A stretch of DNA of 64,000 nucleotides from G965233625 sp965233625 (GCA_965233625.1 OZ247499.1:7440001-7504000); one strand, 5' to 3'. Shown: positions 26,407 to 36,131, counted from the stretch's first letter. Made by a program: numbers and translations. The notes: generated from the letters alone by a model not told the origin.

Positions 26407-27411
26407 TTACGTGGAATAGACCCAGCGGCCCAGCAGGAACATTGGCGCCAGAAGGGCCAGCACCACCACGCCCCAGACAAACTCTTTGGCGGAAACACAC
26501 AGTGCTGCGTCGAGCATAATCAGCGAGAAAATACACTGTTTGATGGTCGCCTGCACTTTGGCCGGTTGCGGGTCCGCGAGCGCTGTAATCGCACGGCGGA
26601 AAAGGGTCAGCCCCAGGAGCCCGATCAGCAACGGCCACCAGAACCAGAACTCTTTCGGATGCAGCACGTCCTGGAGGCTGGGATAGGCAATCAGTAATCC
26701 GAAGCCCGCGACCATCACGCCAATGGCGCCGCCCAGATGCAGCCGGTTGCTGATCCTTGCTTCGGTCCGTGCGAACCAGGTCACACCAACAATGTAAACA
26801 CCGATACCCGCCGCCGCCGCGATCTGCCACCACGAAAAATGCAGCGTCCAGACGGGTTGCAGAATGTCCGCCGCTGCCGTGCTCATTCCCAGTAGCACAT
26901 TGAAGAACCGGCAGGCGCCCATCGCGACCGGCGCCACAACGGTTTTCTTAAGCACGCCGTCGTAAGCAACCACGCTAACCGCCAGCAGCACCGCCACCGC
27001 GCCGCTCCGCCAGACGATTGTTCCGCTGCCGGGGAAGAAGAAGCCCGCCAGTGCCGCCGCAGCGACGCCCGTCAGCAGCATCCAGTAGCCCAGGAAGGTC
27101 GCCCAACCCAACGGAATGCGACCGGAAGGCAGTGGTCTGTTGGGGCGCTCCTTCAGATCGACTTCTACATCGTAGACGTCGTTCAGCACCATGCCGGCGG
27201 TGTACATCAAGGCACTTGCCAGAACCAGCAGCACCAATGCTCCGACGCGGCCGGCGATGCCTGTTGTGATCGCAAAGCCGCCGGCGACAACAAACCCCAT
27301 CAGGATGTCGGCAATGGCGGTGAAAACATTTGGCAGACGGAATAGACGCAGGTAGTCAAGCAGCCGGGAAGGCGCTGCGGGCGGTTTCGCGGGAGTGTCA
27401 GAATCTGTCAT
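26407..27411 (-). CDS. UbiA-family prenyltransferase
   Basis: From ATG 27411 the product has 334 residues and about eight to nine membrane segments. The first aspartate motif is NDVYDVEVDLKERPNRPLP, and the second region reads YDGVLKK. UbiA enzymes attach a prenyl chain to an aromatic or other acceptor at the inner membrane. The frame is open to 27651, but the extra 80 residues look non-coding, and MTDSDTPAK starts a normal short cytoplasmic leader. The coupled TIM-barrel gene suggests that the acceptor or product is handled by a sugar isomerase-like enzyme. A ubiquinone or menaquinone role is less likely because no quinone genes are near. Confidence 0.87.
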   Translation of the reverse strand: MTDSDTPAKPPAAPSRLLDYLRLFRLPNVFTAIADILMGFVVAGGFAITTGIAGRVGALVLLVLASALMYTAGMVLNDVYDVEVDLKERPNRPLPSGRIPLGWATFLGYWMLLTGVAAAALAGFFFPGSGTIVWRSGAVAVLLAVSVVAYDGVLKKTVVAPVAMGACRFFNVLLGMSTAAADILQPVWTLHFSWWQIAAAAGIGVYIVGVTWFARTEARISNRLHLGGAIGVMVAGFGLLIAYPSLQDVLHPKEFWFWWPLLIGLLGLTLFRRAITALADPQPAKVQATIKQCIFSLIMLDAALCVSAKEFVWGVVVLALLAPMFLLGRWVYST

Positions 27412-27734
27412 AGAGGGCCGTGAGGGCGGTAAAGGTCTGGCATAGTGACAACTGCACAACAAACAGAAACTTAAGCAGTTGTCAGTGCGCGAGCTGAACC
27501 GATGTGGAGTTGAATTGTAACGGCCGCATGTAGGGTGTCTATCGTATGAAGACCGGGCGCTTGAATTCAATTGCTGCTGGTGAACGCTGTTTAGTTGACA
27601 CGGTAGAAGCTCGTTCCAATAATGGCGCTGTGGGGTGCGATTGGGCGTCACCTTTTCTTTTCTACCCCAGATTCAATAACCCGGCCCACGGCTGGTGGAC
27701 TCTCATACTCGATTGTGGATGGCGAAGTAGAACT

Positions 27735-28178
27735 ATGGGGCTATTTGATTCCGTCTTTGGAGCGTTTGGATCGGAACATCCGTTTGGCCCGCAGGATGGA
27801 TTCGCCGGCGTGCTGCTGACTGCGGCCGCATGCGATGGCCATATCGCCGACGAAGAAGTGCACGGCCTGTTCACCATTATGGGGCGGATGCGGCTGTACC
27901 AGAATCTGACCGATCAGCGTTACAAGCAGATGATGGACCGTCTGGTCGGTATTCTCAAGCGAGGCGGACCGCAGACGCTGCTCGAAAAAGCCGCCCCTGC
28001 CGTCGCCCCCGAGATGCGAGAAACCGCGTTCGCCAACGCATGCGACATCGTGCTGGCCGACGGCGTGGTTGATCCCGCCGAAAAAGAATTCATCAACGAT
28101 CTGATGGTCAAACTGGGCGTCGCACCAGATCAGGCTCTGACAATTGTGCAGATCATGGTGATTAAAAACAAAGGGTGA
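27735..28178 (+). CDS. TerB-like domain protein
   Basis: From ATG 27735 the product has 147 residues and an all-helical TerB (tellurite resistance protein B) type fold. Acidic metal-binding phrases occur twice: CDGHIADEEVHG and LADGVVDPAEKEF, a pattern typical of TerB. It should be cytoplasmic. The frame extends 63 codons upstream, but MGLFDSVFG is the natural start of this family. No other ter genes are nearby, so a direct role in tellurite resistance is not implied. Confidence 0.83.
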   Translation: MGLFDSVFGAFGSEHPFGPQDGFAGVLLTAAACDGHIADEEVHGLFTIMGRMRLYQNLTDQRYKQMMDRLVGILKRGGPQTLLEKAAPAVAPEMRETAFANACDIVLADGVVDPAEKEFINDLMVKLGVAPDQALTIVQIMVIKNKG

Positions 28179-28276
28179 CCACCGCCCCCCAAATTCCGCA
28201 CGACAATCGCCAGTCATGCTGGCGATAGCCACTACCGCATGCCGAAAAATAAACGTATAGTCTAACTATCAAAGAC

Positions 28277-28349
<73 letters not shown>

Positions 28350-28353
28350 CTGG

Positions 28354-28392
28354 CCCGGAATGCTTGTTTGTAAAGCGTTCCGGGTTTTTTTT
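28354..28392 (+). terminator. Rho-independent terminator after tRNA-Lys
   Basis: CCCGGAATGCTT pairs with AAGCGTTCCGGG (28373-28384) and is followed by eight T. It lies directly after the tRNA. Confidence 0.85.
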
Positions 28393-28868
28393 GCGCCCTG
28401 CCGTCCCGCTTGATTTCCATCATTCACGTTGTTTGGTATGGCGTCATTCGGGAATTTAGATTCTATCCCGCGAATGGTCCGGTGCGAGGTTTTCGGAAAC
28501 TCCAACGCTGCTAGCCGATGCTACCTTGACTGCGGTGTGTGATCCGTCGTTGATGCTTGGGCTAGTCAAGCTGTTTAATTTTGCCGCCCTGGACAGATGT
28601 CGCTGACACATTTGTGTCACCGGGACGGACTCGCCCGGAACTTTTTGCGTTGCCTAATGCGCGGATGAAGATACCCGGAAGAAACCGCCCGGTGTGACGC
28701 AGGTTCTTAGACAAAGCTTTGACGATGACGAATGCTCAGCCACAGGCCGCAGAAATTAGTCGTATGGCAGTAGCGGGCTAGGGATAATGTGGCCTGTCTT
28801 CTACCGCGATGGCCTGAGACTTGCATTGCAAGACAGCCGAAATTTCTGGCGATTCAAATTGCCACGGT
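28393..28868. other. Gene-poor gap (about 480 bp)
   Basis: No convincing open reading frame is present. A short hairpin GACACATTTGTGTC occurs near 28605-28618, and a GC hairpin followed by a T-rich stretch lies near 28620-28647. I do not recognise a known structured RNA. The stretch separates the tRNA unit from the 3' end of the convergent sigma-54 activator gene. Confidence 0.4.
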
Positions 28869-30212
28869 TTATTTGTTGTTGACGATTCCGTATTTGGAAA
28901 TTTTGCTGTAGAGCGTTACACGGCTGATGCCCAGTTCGCGTGCAGTTGCGGTGCGGTTGTAATTTTGCCGCTCGAGCATTTCTTCGATCACCTGCTGTTC
29001 GGTCTGTGCCAGTTCCTGCGCGAGGTCGGGCTTACTTTTCTGCGCTGGCATTTCAAGGTCATCTGGCAGACTGCGGACATCGCCATCTTCGGCGAACAGC
29101 ACCGCCCGGCAGATTTCGTTTCGCAGTTCCCGGATATTGCCTGGCCACGGGTACTGCTGAACCATGTCGATAAACTGCGATGAGATACGCCTTACCGGCT
29201 GATCTATCTCAAGCTGTGTCTCAACCAGAAAGTCCAATGCATAAGGAACGATATCCAGCGGGCGTTCGGACAGTGGCGGAATCTTGAATTCAATCTGCTT
29301 CAGACGGAAATAGAGGTCCTGCCGGAAAGTGCCTTTGTCGATCATCTCCTGCAAGGAAACATTGGCAGCGCATACGATGCGTGTGTCGATAGTAAGCGTA
29401 TCGTTGGAGCCTACTTTTTCGAACTGGCCCGTTTCGAGGATCCGCAGCAGTTTGGCTTGCGGCTCCGGGCTTAGAACGTCGATTTCGTCCAGGAGGATAG
29501 TCCCCTCATTAGCGGCTTCAAATTTACCCTGCTTGTCGTAATCCGCACCGGTAAAAGCGCCCTTCACGTGGCCGAACATTTCACTGTCAATCAGTTGATC
29601 TGTAACGGCGCCGCAGGCAACAGTCAGAAAACGCTTGTTAGCGCGTGGGGACAGGTCGTGGACGATTTTCGCCAGCGTGGTCTTACCCGTTCCGGTGCCG
29701 CCAGCAAGTAGCACCGCCAGTCGGGTCCTAGCGACTTTACGGATGCGGTCAAAGACCTGGAAGAATGAAGGCGCGTAGGTGTAAAGCATGTCCGAACGCG
29801 AACTCACGACCCCAAGTTTGCGATCGCCATTTTTCTGGGCCACCTGTGAGGCGTGATTTAGCAGATGCACCGACGTAGCGGGTATGAATGTGCGACGACG
29901 GTAAACGGCTGTGGCCACCTTCGCAATCGCCAGCAGCGTCGAAGGGGCATGGTTCTCGACAGCCGCGATAATGGGGGCCTTACGCAACCCTGGCTTTTTG
30001 CGGAGTGTCTCAATAATCTCGACCGCATCGCTTTCAAAGCCAGCTCCGCAGTCAACAATGCAGTAGTCAAAACTGCCAGATGGCAGTTCTTTTAGGTCCC
30101 CTTTGAAAGGGGTAACTTCCACTGTCCAGTCGCTGCCAGCGGGTGAATCAAGTGCAGCGATAAAGTCTTTGTCAGTGCTAACAGCCAGAACGCTCTTAGG
30201 GGAGACGGTCAT
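28869..30212 (-). CDS. Sigma-54-dependent transcriptional activator (bacterial enhancer-binding protein)
   Basis: The 447-residue protein has a receiver-like N-terminal domain (about 5-120), a central AAA+ domain and a C-terminal Fis-type helix-turn-helix (about 418-442, TARELGISRVTLYSKI). Walker A is GGTGTGKT (171-178), the sigma-54 contact loop is GAFTGA (218-223) and Walker B is ILLDEID (239-245). It should remodel sigma-54 RNA polymerase from enhancer sites. The receiver has an Asp at the expected place (D54) but an Arg-rich stretch where the conserved Lys should be, and no kinase gene is near. It is the last gene of the minus-strand pilus arm, 142 bp after tadC, so it is a strong candidate to control the pilin promoter. 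Confidence 0.9.
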   Translation of the reverse strand: MTVSPKSVLAVSTDKDFIAALDSPAGSDWTVEVTPFKGDLKELPSGSFDYCIVDCGAGFESDAVEIIETLRKKPGLRKAPIIAAVENHAPSTLLAIAKVATAVYRRRTFIPATSVHLLNHASQVAQKNGDRKLGVVSSRSDMLYTYAPSFFQVFDRIRKVARTRLAVLLAGGTGTGKTTLAKIVHDLSPRANKRFLTVACGAVTDQLIDSEMFGHVKGAFTGADYDKQGKFEAANEGTILLDEIDVLSPEPQAKLLRILETGQFEKVGSNDTLTIDTRIVCAANVSLQEMIDKGTFRQDLYFRLKQIEFKIPPLSERPLDIVPYALDFLVETQLEIDQPVRRISSQFIDMVQQYPWPGNIRELRNEICRAVLFAEDGDVRSLPDDLEMPAQKSKPDLAQELAQTEQQVIEEMLERQNYNRTATARELGISRVTLYSKISKYGIVNNK

Positions 30213-30354
30213 TACTTGCCCTGTTCTGTGACGTGGTTCTTATTGCTAGTTTGGAACTACCCATTTAGGGGGGTGCTCGCTTCGTATTAAGCTACACTAA
30301 ATAGTGGGAATAGTGCAGGTTTTTCACGAAAAATTATCAATATAGGTAAGGAGA

Positions 30355-31266
30355 TTAGGGGGCGTTTCCAAAGTCCCTCAGGAACTCCATCATCTGTAAA
30401 GCTGCAGGGCCCCACAAAATGATGCAAGCGGCAGGCACCAGGCACAAAGTGACCGGAAACAATAGCTTTACGCTTGCTTTATTCGACTGCTCATCAGCAA
30501 GCTGCTGACGAGATTCCCGCATCTCATCGGCGAACTCTCCAAGCGTTTCCGCCATGTCAGCGCCGAGCATCTGTGCCTGTTTGATCAATGCTGCAAGGGA
30601 GACAATTTCTGGAGCATCGGTGCGTTTGGCAAAGTTCTGAAACGCCACCGAAAGCGAAGAGATCGACGCGTGCTGCCTGACAATAAACATCTCAACGGCA
30701 AGGTCCGGGTGCGAGAAATACAACTCTTTGCTGATCCGGCCGATCGCATCCTGAAGCGACAAACCGCCGGTTACGCACATCGTGGTCATGTCCAGCGCGT
30801 TTGGTAGATCGCGACGGATGCGATTTACACGGGCGTCGCCACGGGCACGCAGCAACACGCGTGGCAACGCCCAGGCGATACCAGCAATGGAAAAACCTAC
30901 ACCAAGCACGCGTAGCACCATTGGTTCGTTATCCGGGCCCAGCGTCACGGCTACCAGTCCCGCCAGCACGACGATACCGATAACCACCGAGTTGCGCATT
31001 GCGAGGTAGTCGCGGCGGGCGTTCGCTCCATAGTAGCCGGCACGCAGCAGATCACGGTCAAGCTTGCCTTGGTCAGAATTAAACGGCATCTGCTCTGCGA
31101 GTGACTGCGCCCAGCTATCGTCATCGTTGCTGCTGCCGTTAACATCGCTGTCAGCACTGCGGAGTAATCGCTGCCGGACAGGGTCACGGTTCAACCGTGT
31201 GAACGCTTGCACGAGCACAAAGGTGAGGAGCCCAATGACGGCGAAAGCTGTTAATTCGAGAATCAT
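30355..31266 (-). CDS. tadC: Tad pilus inner-membrane platform protein TadC
   Basis: The 303-residue protein belongs to the type II secretion system F family. A membrane segment at the N-terminus and two or three near the middle and end surround a cytoplasmic helical domain with the phrase ALDMTTMCVTGGLSLQDAI. With TadB it forms the inner-membrane platform that the CpaF ATPase drives to assemble Flp pili. It lies 63 bp after tadB on the same strand. Confidence 0.9.
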   Translation of the reverse strand: MILELTAFAVIGLLTFVLVQAFTRLNRDPVRQRLLRSADSDVNGSSNDDDSWAQSLAEQMPFNSDQGKLDRDLLRAGYYGANARRDYLAMRNSVVIGIVVLAGLVAVTLGPDNEPMVLRVLGVGFSIAGIAWALPRVLLRARGDARVNRIRRDLPNALDMTTMCVTGGLSLQDAIGRISKELYFSHPDLAVEMFIVRQHASISSLSVAFQNFAKRTDAPEIVSLAALIKQAQMLGADMAETLGEFADEMRESRQQLADEQSNKASVKLLFPVTLCLVPAACIILWGPAALQMMEFLRDFGNAP

Positions 31267-31329
31267 ATCGCTTGCAGTGGAATGTCTGGCTTGTGTGAGT
31301 AGACGATGACGCGGAGGATGGCGAACCAG

Positions 31330-32259
31330 CTAATAGTCATTCTTGAGAATCGCCAGGATCCACCCGAAGCCCACCAGCACTAAGCCGGCAGCGGCTGCCA
31401 GCATGACGCGGCCCCCTAGTGATTCGAAAAACGGCTCCACGTAGCTGGCATGAAAGTAAAACAGGTAAATACCAATACAGGGGATTGCCAGCGTCATGAA
31501 GAAGCCTGCGAAGCGACCGGCCGCCGTCGCAGCCCGGTAGCGGCGGTGGTAACTGATGCGGTTCCGGATCACGCGGGCTAACCGCCTCAAAGTAACCGGC
31601 AGATTGCCGCCTGTTTCCCGTTGGACGGCTAGCGTTGTTGCGAAAACTCGCATTTCTGGAATGGGGGCACGACCGGCCAGATCCTTCATGCTGGCTTCTA
31701 GCGGAAGGCCCATGTCCAGTTGGCGTGAACAGAGGCGGAATTCCGAAGCCAGCGGATCTGGCATATTTTCAGAAACCAGGGCGATAGATTGTTCGACGCT
31801 TTCACCCGCGCGCACGGCGCGGGCGATCGACTCCATGGCGCCCGGCAGGCTTTCGCGTATGAGCTTCAGCCGCCGCGATCTTTGGATGATGAAGTACGCC
31901 ACGACGGCGATGACGCCGGCAGCCATGCCAGCTATAGCTAGGATCGGTTCATCATAAACTACCAGCAGTGCTCCGCCGATGGCGATGCCTGCTAATACCG
32001 CCATCCATGAGGCAACGCCCGGTTCCAGCTTTGAACCGGATTCTACCTGAATCGTTTCCAGTCTCTGAAGCCAGCGATCGAACGAGTCCTTGGGCGTCGC
32101 CGGCCGTACACGTTCAGGCAGAGCGTCTGTACCAGGCTGACCGGCTCGTTGGCTGACAGGATTCTGCGACGTAAAAAAGTCGCGGATCGCCATCAGTATC
32201 ACTGCCGTGAATAGCATGGCAGCCAAAAAGAAAACAAATGTAAGTATGTCGATATTCAC
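31330..32259 (-). CDS. tadB: Tad pilus inner-membrane platform protein TadB
   Basis: The 309-residue protein is the TadB type of the GspF family. It has an N-terminal membrane segment, a Pro/Arg-rich linker, a central helical domain containing LPGAMESIARAVRAGESVEQ, and C-terminal membrane segments. It pairs with TadC in the inner-membrane platform. The gene follows cpaF by 64 bp and precedes tadC, the usual Tad order. Confidence 0.91.
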   Translation of the reverse strand: MNIDILTFVFFLAAMLFTAVILMAIRDFFTSQNPVSQRAGQPGTDALPERVRPATPKDSFDRWLQRLETIQVESGSKLEPGVASWMAVLAGIAIGGALLVVYDEPILAIAGMAAGVIAVVAYFIIQRSRRLKLIRESLPGAMESIARAVRAGESVEQSIALVSENMPDPLASEFRLCSRQLDMGLPLEASMKDLAGRAPIPEMRVFATTLAVQRETGGNLPVTLRRLARVIRNRISYHRRYRAATAAGRFAGFFMTLAIPCIGIYLFYFHASYVEPFFESLGGRVMLAAAAGLVLVGFGWILAILKNDY

Positions 32260-32323
32260 TGCATCGCCTTGCTGGATCTCTAAGGTTGCATGCGGCTACT
32301 GCGGCTGTTCGTTATTCTGTTGT

Positions 32324-33694
32324 TCAATGGGCGCCGTTGTTCCCAAAGTGCGGAGCATCCAGGGAGGAAGCGTCAAACGTACGCTTTTCGAACATGCCCT
32401 GGGGTAGGTTGATGCCTGCTGCTTCAATCCTTTCCAGGCAGGCGGGCTTGTTGCCCGTCGCGAAAAACTGCCCGGATGCCTGTCCACTGTGGACGCCGGT
32501 CTGTTTGAATCCGAAGATGTCGCGAAGCTCGTACTCGCCATCGCTTACCCGGACAATCTCAGTGATTTGAGACACCCGGCGGGCGCCGCCCTTTAAACGG
32601 CTGGTATGAACGATCAGGCTGATACCTGCCGCGATGTATTGCCGCACCACAGAGACCGGGAATTCAAAGCCCGTCATGGCCGACATCATTTCCAGCCGGG
32701 CAAGGGCGTCGTGCGTGCTATTGGCGTGGATGGTTGTCAGTGAACCTTCGTGACCGGTATTCATCGCTTGAAGCATATCCCAGACTTCGGCGCCGCGGAC
32801 TTCGCCCACGATCATGCGGTCAGGCCGCATACGGAGGCTGTTCCGCACGAGATCCCGTTGCGTAACGGCGCCACGACCTTCCGTGTTAGGCGGGCGTGTT
32901 TCCAGACGTATCCAGTCGTGATGCCGCAGCAGCAGTTCGGCGGAGTCTTCGATGGTGATTAGACGCTCGTCTTCGCCGATTAACGTCGAGAGGCAATTCA
33001 GGAGCGTTGTCTTGCCGGCGCCTGTTCCGCCCGAAATCGCCATGCCCAGACGCGCTTCGACCGCAGCGCCTAGGAACTGCACCATCTCAGGGAGGATCGA
33101 GCCAAGTCCAAGCAGATCATCAATCTGCAATGGTTCGGCGCCGAACCGGCGGATGGAAAGTGTGGGACCGTTCAGTGACAGCGGAGGAATGATTGCGTTA
33201 ACGCGTGAGCCGTCTGGCAGGCGGGCATCCACCATGGGGCTTGTCTCGTCTACGCGGCGCCCGACCCGGCTGACGATCCGTTGAATGACACGCAGCAGAT
33301 GCTGGTCGTCTGCAAAGATAACGTTGGTGCGGTGCAGGCGTCCGCGCCGTTCGCTGTACACATTGTAAGGGTCATTTACCAGGATGTCGGTGATCTCATT
33401 GTCGTGCATCAACCGCTCAAGCGGGCCAAGGCCAAAGGTTTCGTCAAGCAACTCCGATTCAAGCCGCTCCAGTTCCATTTCGCTGAGGGCTTCCTGCCTG
33501 GCTTCGCACATCCGGCGGGCGACGGTTTTGACGTGTCGTGCGAATGCATCGCGGTCGATATCGTCGATCCGTGTCAGGTCAAGCGATTCCACCAGTTGCT
33601 GGTGAACAGAAACCTTCGTCCGCTGAAACGCAAGTTCGTTGGGGTCGACATCGTTTTCATCTCGTACGCTGTCTCGCGAGTAAAGCAGATTCAC
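32324..33694 (-). CDS. cpaF: Tad pilus assembly ATPase CpaF/TadA
   Basis: The 456-residue protein is the secretion ATPase that powers Flp pilus assembly. Walker A is SGGTGAGKTT (221-230). The Asp/His boxes and Walker B lie in RMRPDRMIVGEVRGAEV and the following TTIHANS. The N-terminal helical domain (1-130) is typical of CpaF. It acts in the cytoplasm on the TadB/TadC platform. It follows cpaE by 36 bp. Confidence 0.94.
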   Translation of the reverse strand: MNLLYSRDSVRDENDVDPNELAFQRTKVSVHQQLVESLDLTRIDDIDRDAFARHVKTVARRMCEARQEALSEMELERLESELLDETFGLGPLERLMHDNEITDILVNDPYNVYSERRGRLHRTNVIFADDQHLLRVIQRIVSRVGRRVDETSPMVDARLPDGSRVNAIIPPLSLNGPTLSIRRFGAEPLQIDDLLGLGSILPEMVQFLGAAVEARLGMAISGGTGAGKTTLLNCLSTLIGEDERLITIEDSAELLLRHHDWIRLETRPPNTEGRGAVTQRDLVRNSLRMRPDRMIVGEVRGAEVWDMLQAMNTGHEGSLTTIHANSTHDALARLEMMSAMTGFEFPVSVVRQYIAAGISLIVHTSRLKGGARRVSQITEIVRVSDGEYELRDIFGFKQTGVHSGQASGQFFATGNKPACLERIEAAGINLPQGMFEKRTFDASSLDAPHFGNNGAH

Positions 33695-33730
33695 CAGAAT
33701 ATCTCCACGCAGTGGGTTGCTTAGGTTCTG

Positions 33731-34813
33731 TTACGCCAGCGCTTTCGCAAGCTTTCCGATCTGACGGGTTACGCGCGACAACGCTGCCGATTCGCACAGC
33801 AACTGACCGCGGTTGGCAGCCGTATTAACGCGAGCTGGGGCATCGCAGACGAAGTGCATATGGCGTTTTCCTAGGGCGTCTGTAATCTGACGCGTTGACA
33901 GTTGGCCCCGTTGTCCCCATCTATTCACAACAATCTGAATGTTGCCAGCGGGAACGCCTGCCGAGTCAGCTACTGCCAGCAGTTTCTGGGCGCCGCGCAC
34001 CGAAGGAACATCAGGCCGGAGCACAATGAGCGTACGATCGGCCAGTTTCATCAGTTCCAGTTCGTTTTCAGCGCCGGTTCCCTCCGAGGAAATGACCGTA
34101 TGCTGAAATGCGACCCGCGAGAGGATTGCGATTCTGAGTGTCGCTTCTACGTCGGTTACGCAGTTTTCGTCTTCGTCGATGGAAGTCGCTAGAAACTTCA
34201 AGCCGGTGCGGTGGCTGGTGACGCTGCCCAGCAGGCTGGTTCGATCGAGCGTTTCACTGCGGCCCGCGACTTCCCGCGTGGTGTACTCCGGGCTTTCGCC
34301 GAGCAGTAGTTCAGCATCGCCGCCACGAGTGGCAAATTCCAGCAGCCCCACTTTTTCTTTATGCATGCGGTTGTAAACGCCCGCCAGGTTCGTGGCGATA
34401 GTCGTGCCGCCGCTGCCTGGTGTCGCCGATGCGACCACGTGCACGTGGCCGCGGTCAAAAGTCTCAATGCCTTCCCACCCAGCCAGGAATTCATCCAGTC
34501 CGCGTCGTAGGTTGCTCTCGTCAATGTACGACGTTTCGGTGACGTCGTTCACTTTCTCTACCGCGTCGGTCGACCCGACCAGAACGGTCGGGGCGTGAGA
34601 AAGCCGGAGGGTCTGCCGCAGTTTTTCCCAGTCAACATTACGACCATCGCTCGTTTGAAGCATAACGAGGCTGGGCGCCGCGGCTGAGAGCCGCAAGGGA
34701 AGATCCTCGAACAACACGCAGTCTTCCGCCGAACACTGCAGCCCTGTACCAAGCACTGCGCGCCGCAGGCGTGTGGCGTCGTCGCCGATCTGATGTGCTA
34801 CAACAACCTTCAC
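33731..34813 (-). CDS. cpaE: Pilus localisation ATPase-like protein CpaE/TadZ
   Basis: The 360-residue protein is a CpaE/TadZ member: a receiver-like domain (about 1-125) followed by a MinD/ParA-like domain. Such proteins place the Tad machine at the cell pole or another site. The deviant Walker A reads ATPGSGGTTIATNLA and lacks both Lys residues of the usual ParA-type loop, so ATP hydrolysis is doubtful; loss of these residues is also known in other CpaE proteins. It lies between tadG and cpaF with short gaps on the same strand. Confidence 0.87.
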   Translation of the reverse strand: MKVVVAHQIGDDATRLRRAVLGTGLQCSAEDCVLFEDLPLRLSAAAPSLVMLQTSDGRNVDWEKLRQTLRLSHAPTVLVGSTDAVEKVNDVTETSYIDESNLRRGLDEFLAGWEGIETFDRGHVHVVASATPGSGGTTIATNLAGVYNRMHKEKVGLLEFATRGGDAELLLGESPEYTTREVAGRSETLDRTSLLGSVTSHRTGLKFLATSIDEDENCVTDVEATLRIAILSRVAFQHTVISSEGTGAENELELMKLADRTLIVLRPDVPSVRGAQKLLAVADSAGVPAGNIQIVVNRWGQRGQLSTRQITDALGKRHMHFVCDAPARVNTAANRGQLLCESAALSRVTRQIGKLAKALA

Positions 34814-34844
34814 TTGAAGTCTCCCCTTCTCTGTGCTGCCCTAA

Positions 34845-36131
34845 TCATTTTGTGAGGGTGAGCTTTCCTAGCCATGGGTTCCGCGGCGCCTTGCCATCTG
34901 TAAGTGTGGTCACGCTGGTCATCAGGCAAGGTTGCACGAGAATGACCAGATCGCCCGTTTTCTCGATTCGCGTATCAACAACCTGTCCCGCGGCGAAGGC
35001 CACTATGACGTGCTGGTTACGTGGCCTATGGCCCGTACTAATATCCCCGTTGCCTCGTTTGTCTGGTCGCGTATTTCTTGGCTTCTGAAGATTTCTGCTG
35101 AGAAGCCAGATCCGTTTCTGGCCGCGGATGCTGTTTAGAGCATGCTTGATTACCTTCTGGTCTGCCTGATCGGGTTTTTGCGTGCAGTTGAAGATGGTTG
35201 CACGATGCGTTGCCGCGACCAGTTCTCCGCCCCAGGGCCTCAGGTCCGACGGGTGCAGGCCGGATACGACCTGACGTGTGAAAAGGTCTTCTTTCGCACG
35301 CGTGCCACCGAGAACAGGCCGCCATAGATTCCCTCGTTCATCTGCCTTTTGCGAAGACTCTTGCAGCGGATGGGCAAAACGCAGTTCGATCTCTGGTATC
35401 TGATCGCAGCCGCGGGCGACGGTGTTGGTTTCTGGATCGATACTGTAATGGTCGTTATGCCTATCCTCTACGGATCTGGCTGACTGCTCGAACCAACCGT
35501 ACGGTGACCCCGTCGCTTCAGCGAGCAACGGAACAACGGGTGCGTTGATGAGTTCCGTGGGCCGTACACCGTATACGCGTTGACTCAACGAGGCGCGCCC
35601 CTGAGCCTGGATATCTGCATAGGGCAAGCCAAGCATGCTCCCAATGCCTAAGCCGATTGCATTGCGCCGTTCGCGGCTGCGGATGCAAGTGACTTCGATG
35701 GAGTTGCATTGCTGACTGGCTTCGCTAAACGGGATGAAATCGCTGTCCAACGAGATTGGCTCGGGCGCCCAGAGGAACTGGATATCACTGTCTGCTTGCA
35801 GCGGAAGCGGCTCGCCTGAGGAAATGTTCCTGTTCGCAAAGTCGAGGGTGGTCCGGCGTGCCTGCTTCACTTGCAGCCGGGTCCAGACGACGGGATCGCG
35901 GACTGTGGCGCTTGGATACAGTACTGCCGGGTTCATTAACTCACCGGCGCCGGCAAGAGCCGCAGCTTCGCAGCCGCTTTGCATCTGTTTGTGCTGGTAA
36001 GAAAGCATTCCCACGTCGATCAGCACCGCCGCCAGCGCCAGCAACAGAACGCAAGCCACAACCATCAATGCGACTCCGGCAGAACCGCGCCGGCGCCTTT
36101 GTTTTGAAGGATTGTGGGTTGGCGAATTCAT
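34845..36131 (-). CDS. TadG-like protein with N-terminal Tad domain
   Basis: The 428-residue product begins with a basic leader and one membrane helix (about 18-40). The phrase GMLSYQHKQMQSGCEAAALAGAGEL follows the pattern of the TadG N-terminal (pfam Tad) domain. The remainder is predicted to be periplasmic and ends in a beta-rich segment. TadG-like proteins are pseudopilin-like components of the Flp pilus machine. The frame is intact, with no frameshift. It lies between cpaB and cpaE. Confidence 0.82.
   Translation of the reverse strand: MNSPTHNPSKQRRRRGSAGVALMVVACVLLLALAAVLIDVGMLSYQHKQMQSGCEAAALAGAGELMNPAVLYPSATVRDPVVWTRLQVKQARRTTLDFANRNISSGEPLPLQADSDIQFLWAPEPISLDSDFIPFSEASQQCNSIEVTCIRSRERRNAIGLGIGSMLGLPYADIQAQGRASLSQRVYGVRPTELINAPVVPLLAEATGSPYGWFEQSARSVEDRHNDHYSIDPETNTVARGCDQIPEIELRFAHPLQESSQKADERGNLWRPVLGGTRAKEDLFTRQVVSGLHPSDLRPWGGELVAATHRATIFNCTQKPDQADQKVIKHALNSIRGQKRIWLLSRNLQKPRNTRPDKRGNGDISTGHRPRNQHVIVAFAAGQVVDTRIEKTGDLVILVQPCLMTSVTTLTDGKAPRNPWLGKLTLTK

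Noticed and set aside
26219..26833. 204-residue minus-strand frame across the UbiA/TIM-barrel junction
   Set aside because: It overlaps two well-supported genes on the same strand in another phase and has no domain.
28600..28650. Hairpins in the gap after tRNA-Lys as a possible small RNA
   Set aside because: The stems are short, and the sequence does not fit SRP RNA, 6S RNA, tmRNA or RNase P as I know them.
34845..36131. Possible frameshift in the TadG-like gene
   Set aside because: The second half looks unlike the first and is poorly conserved in my reading, but one uninterrupted frame runs from the Tad domain to a sensible beta-rich end, so I keep one gene.
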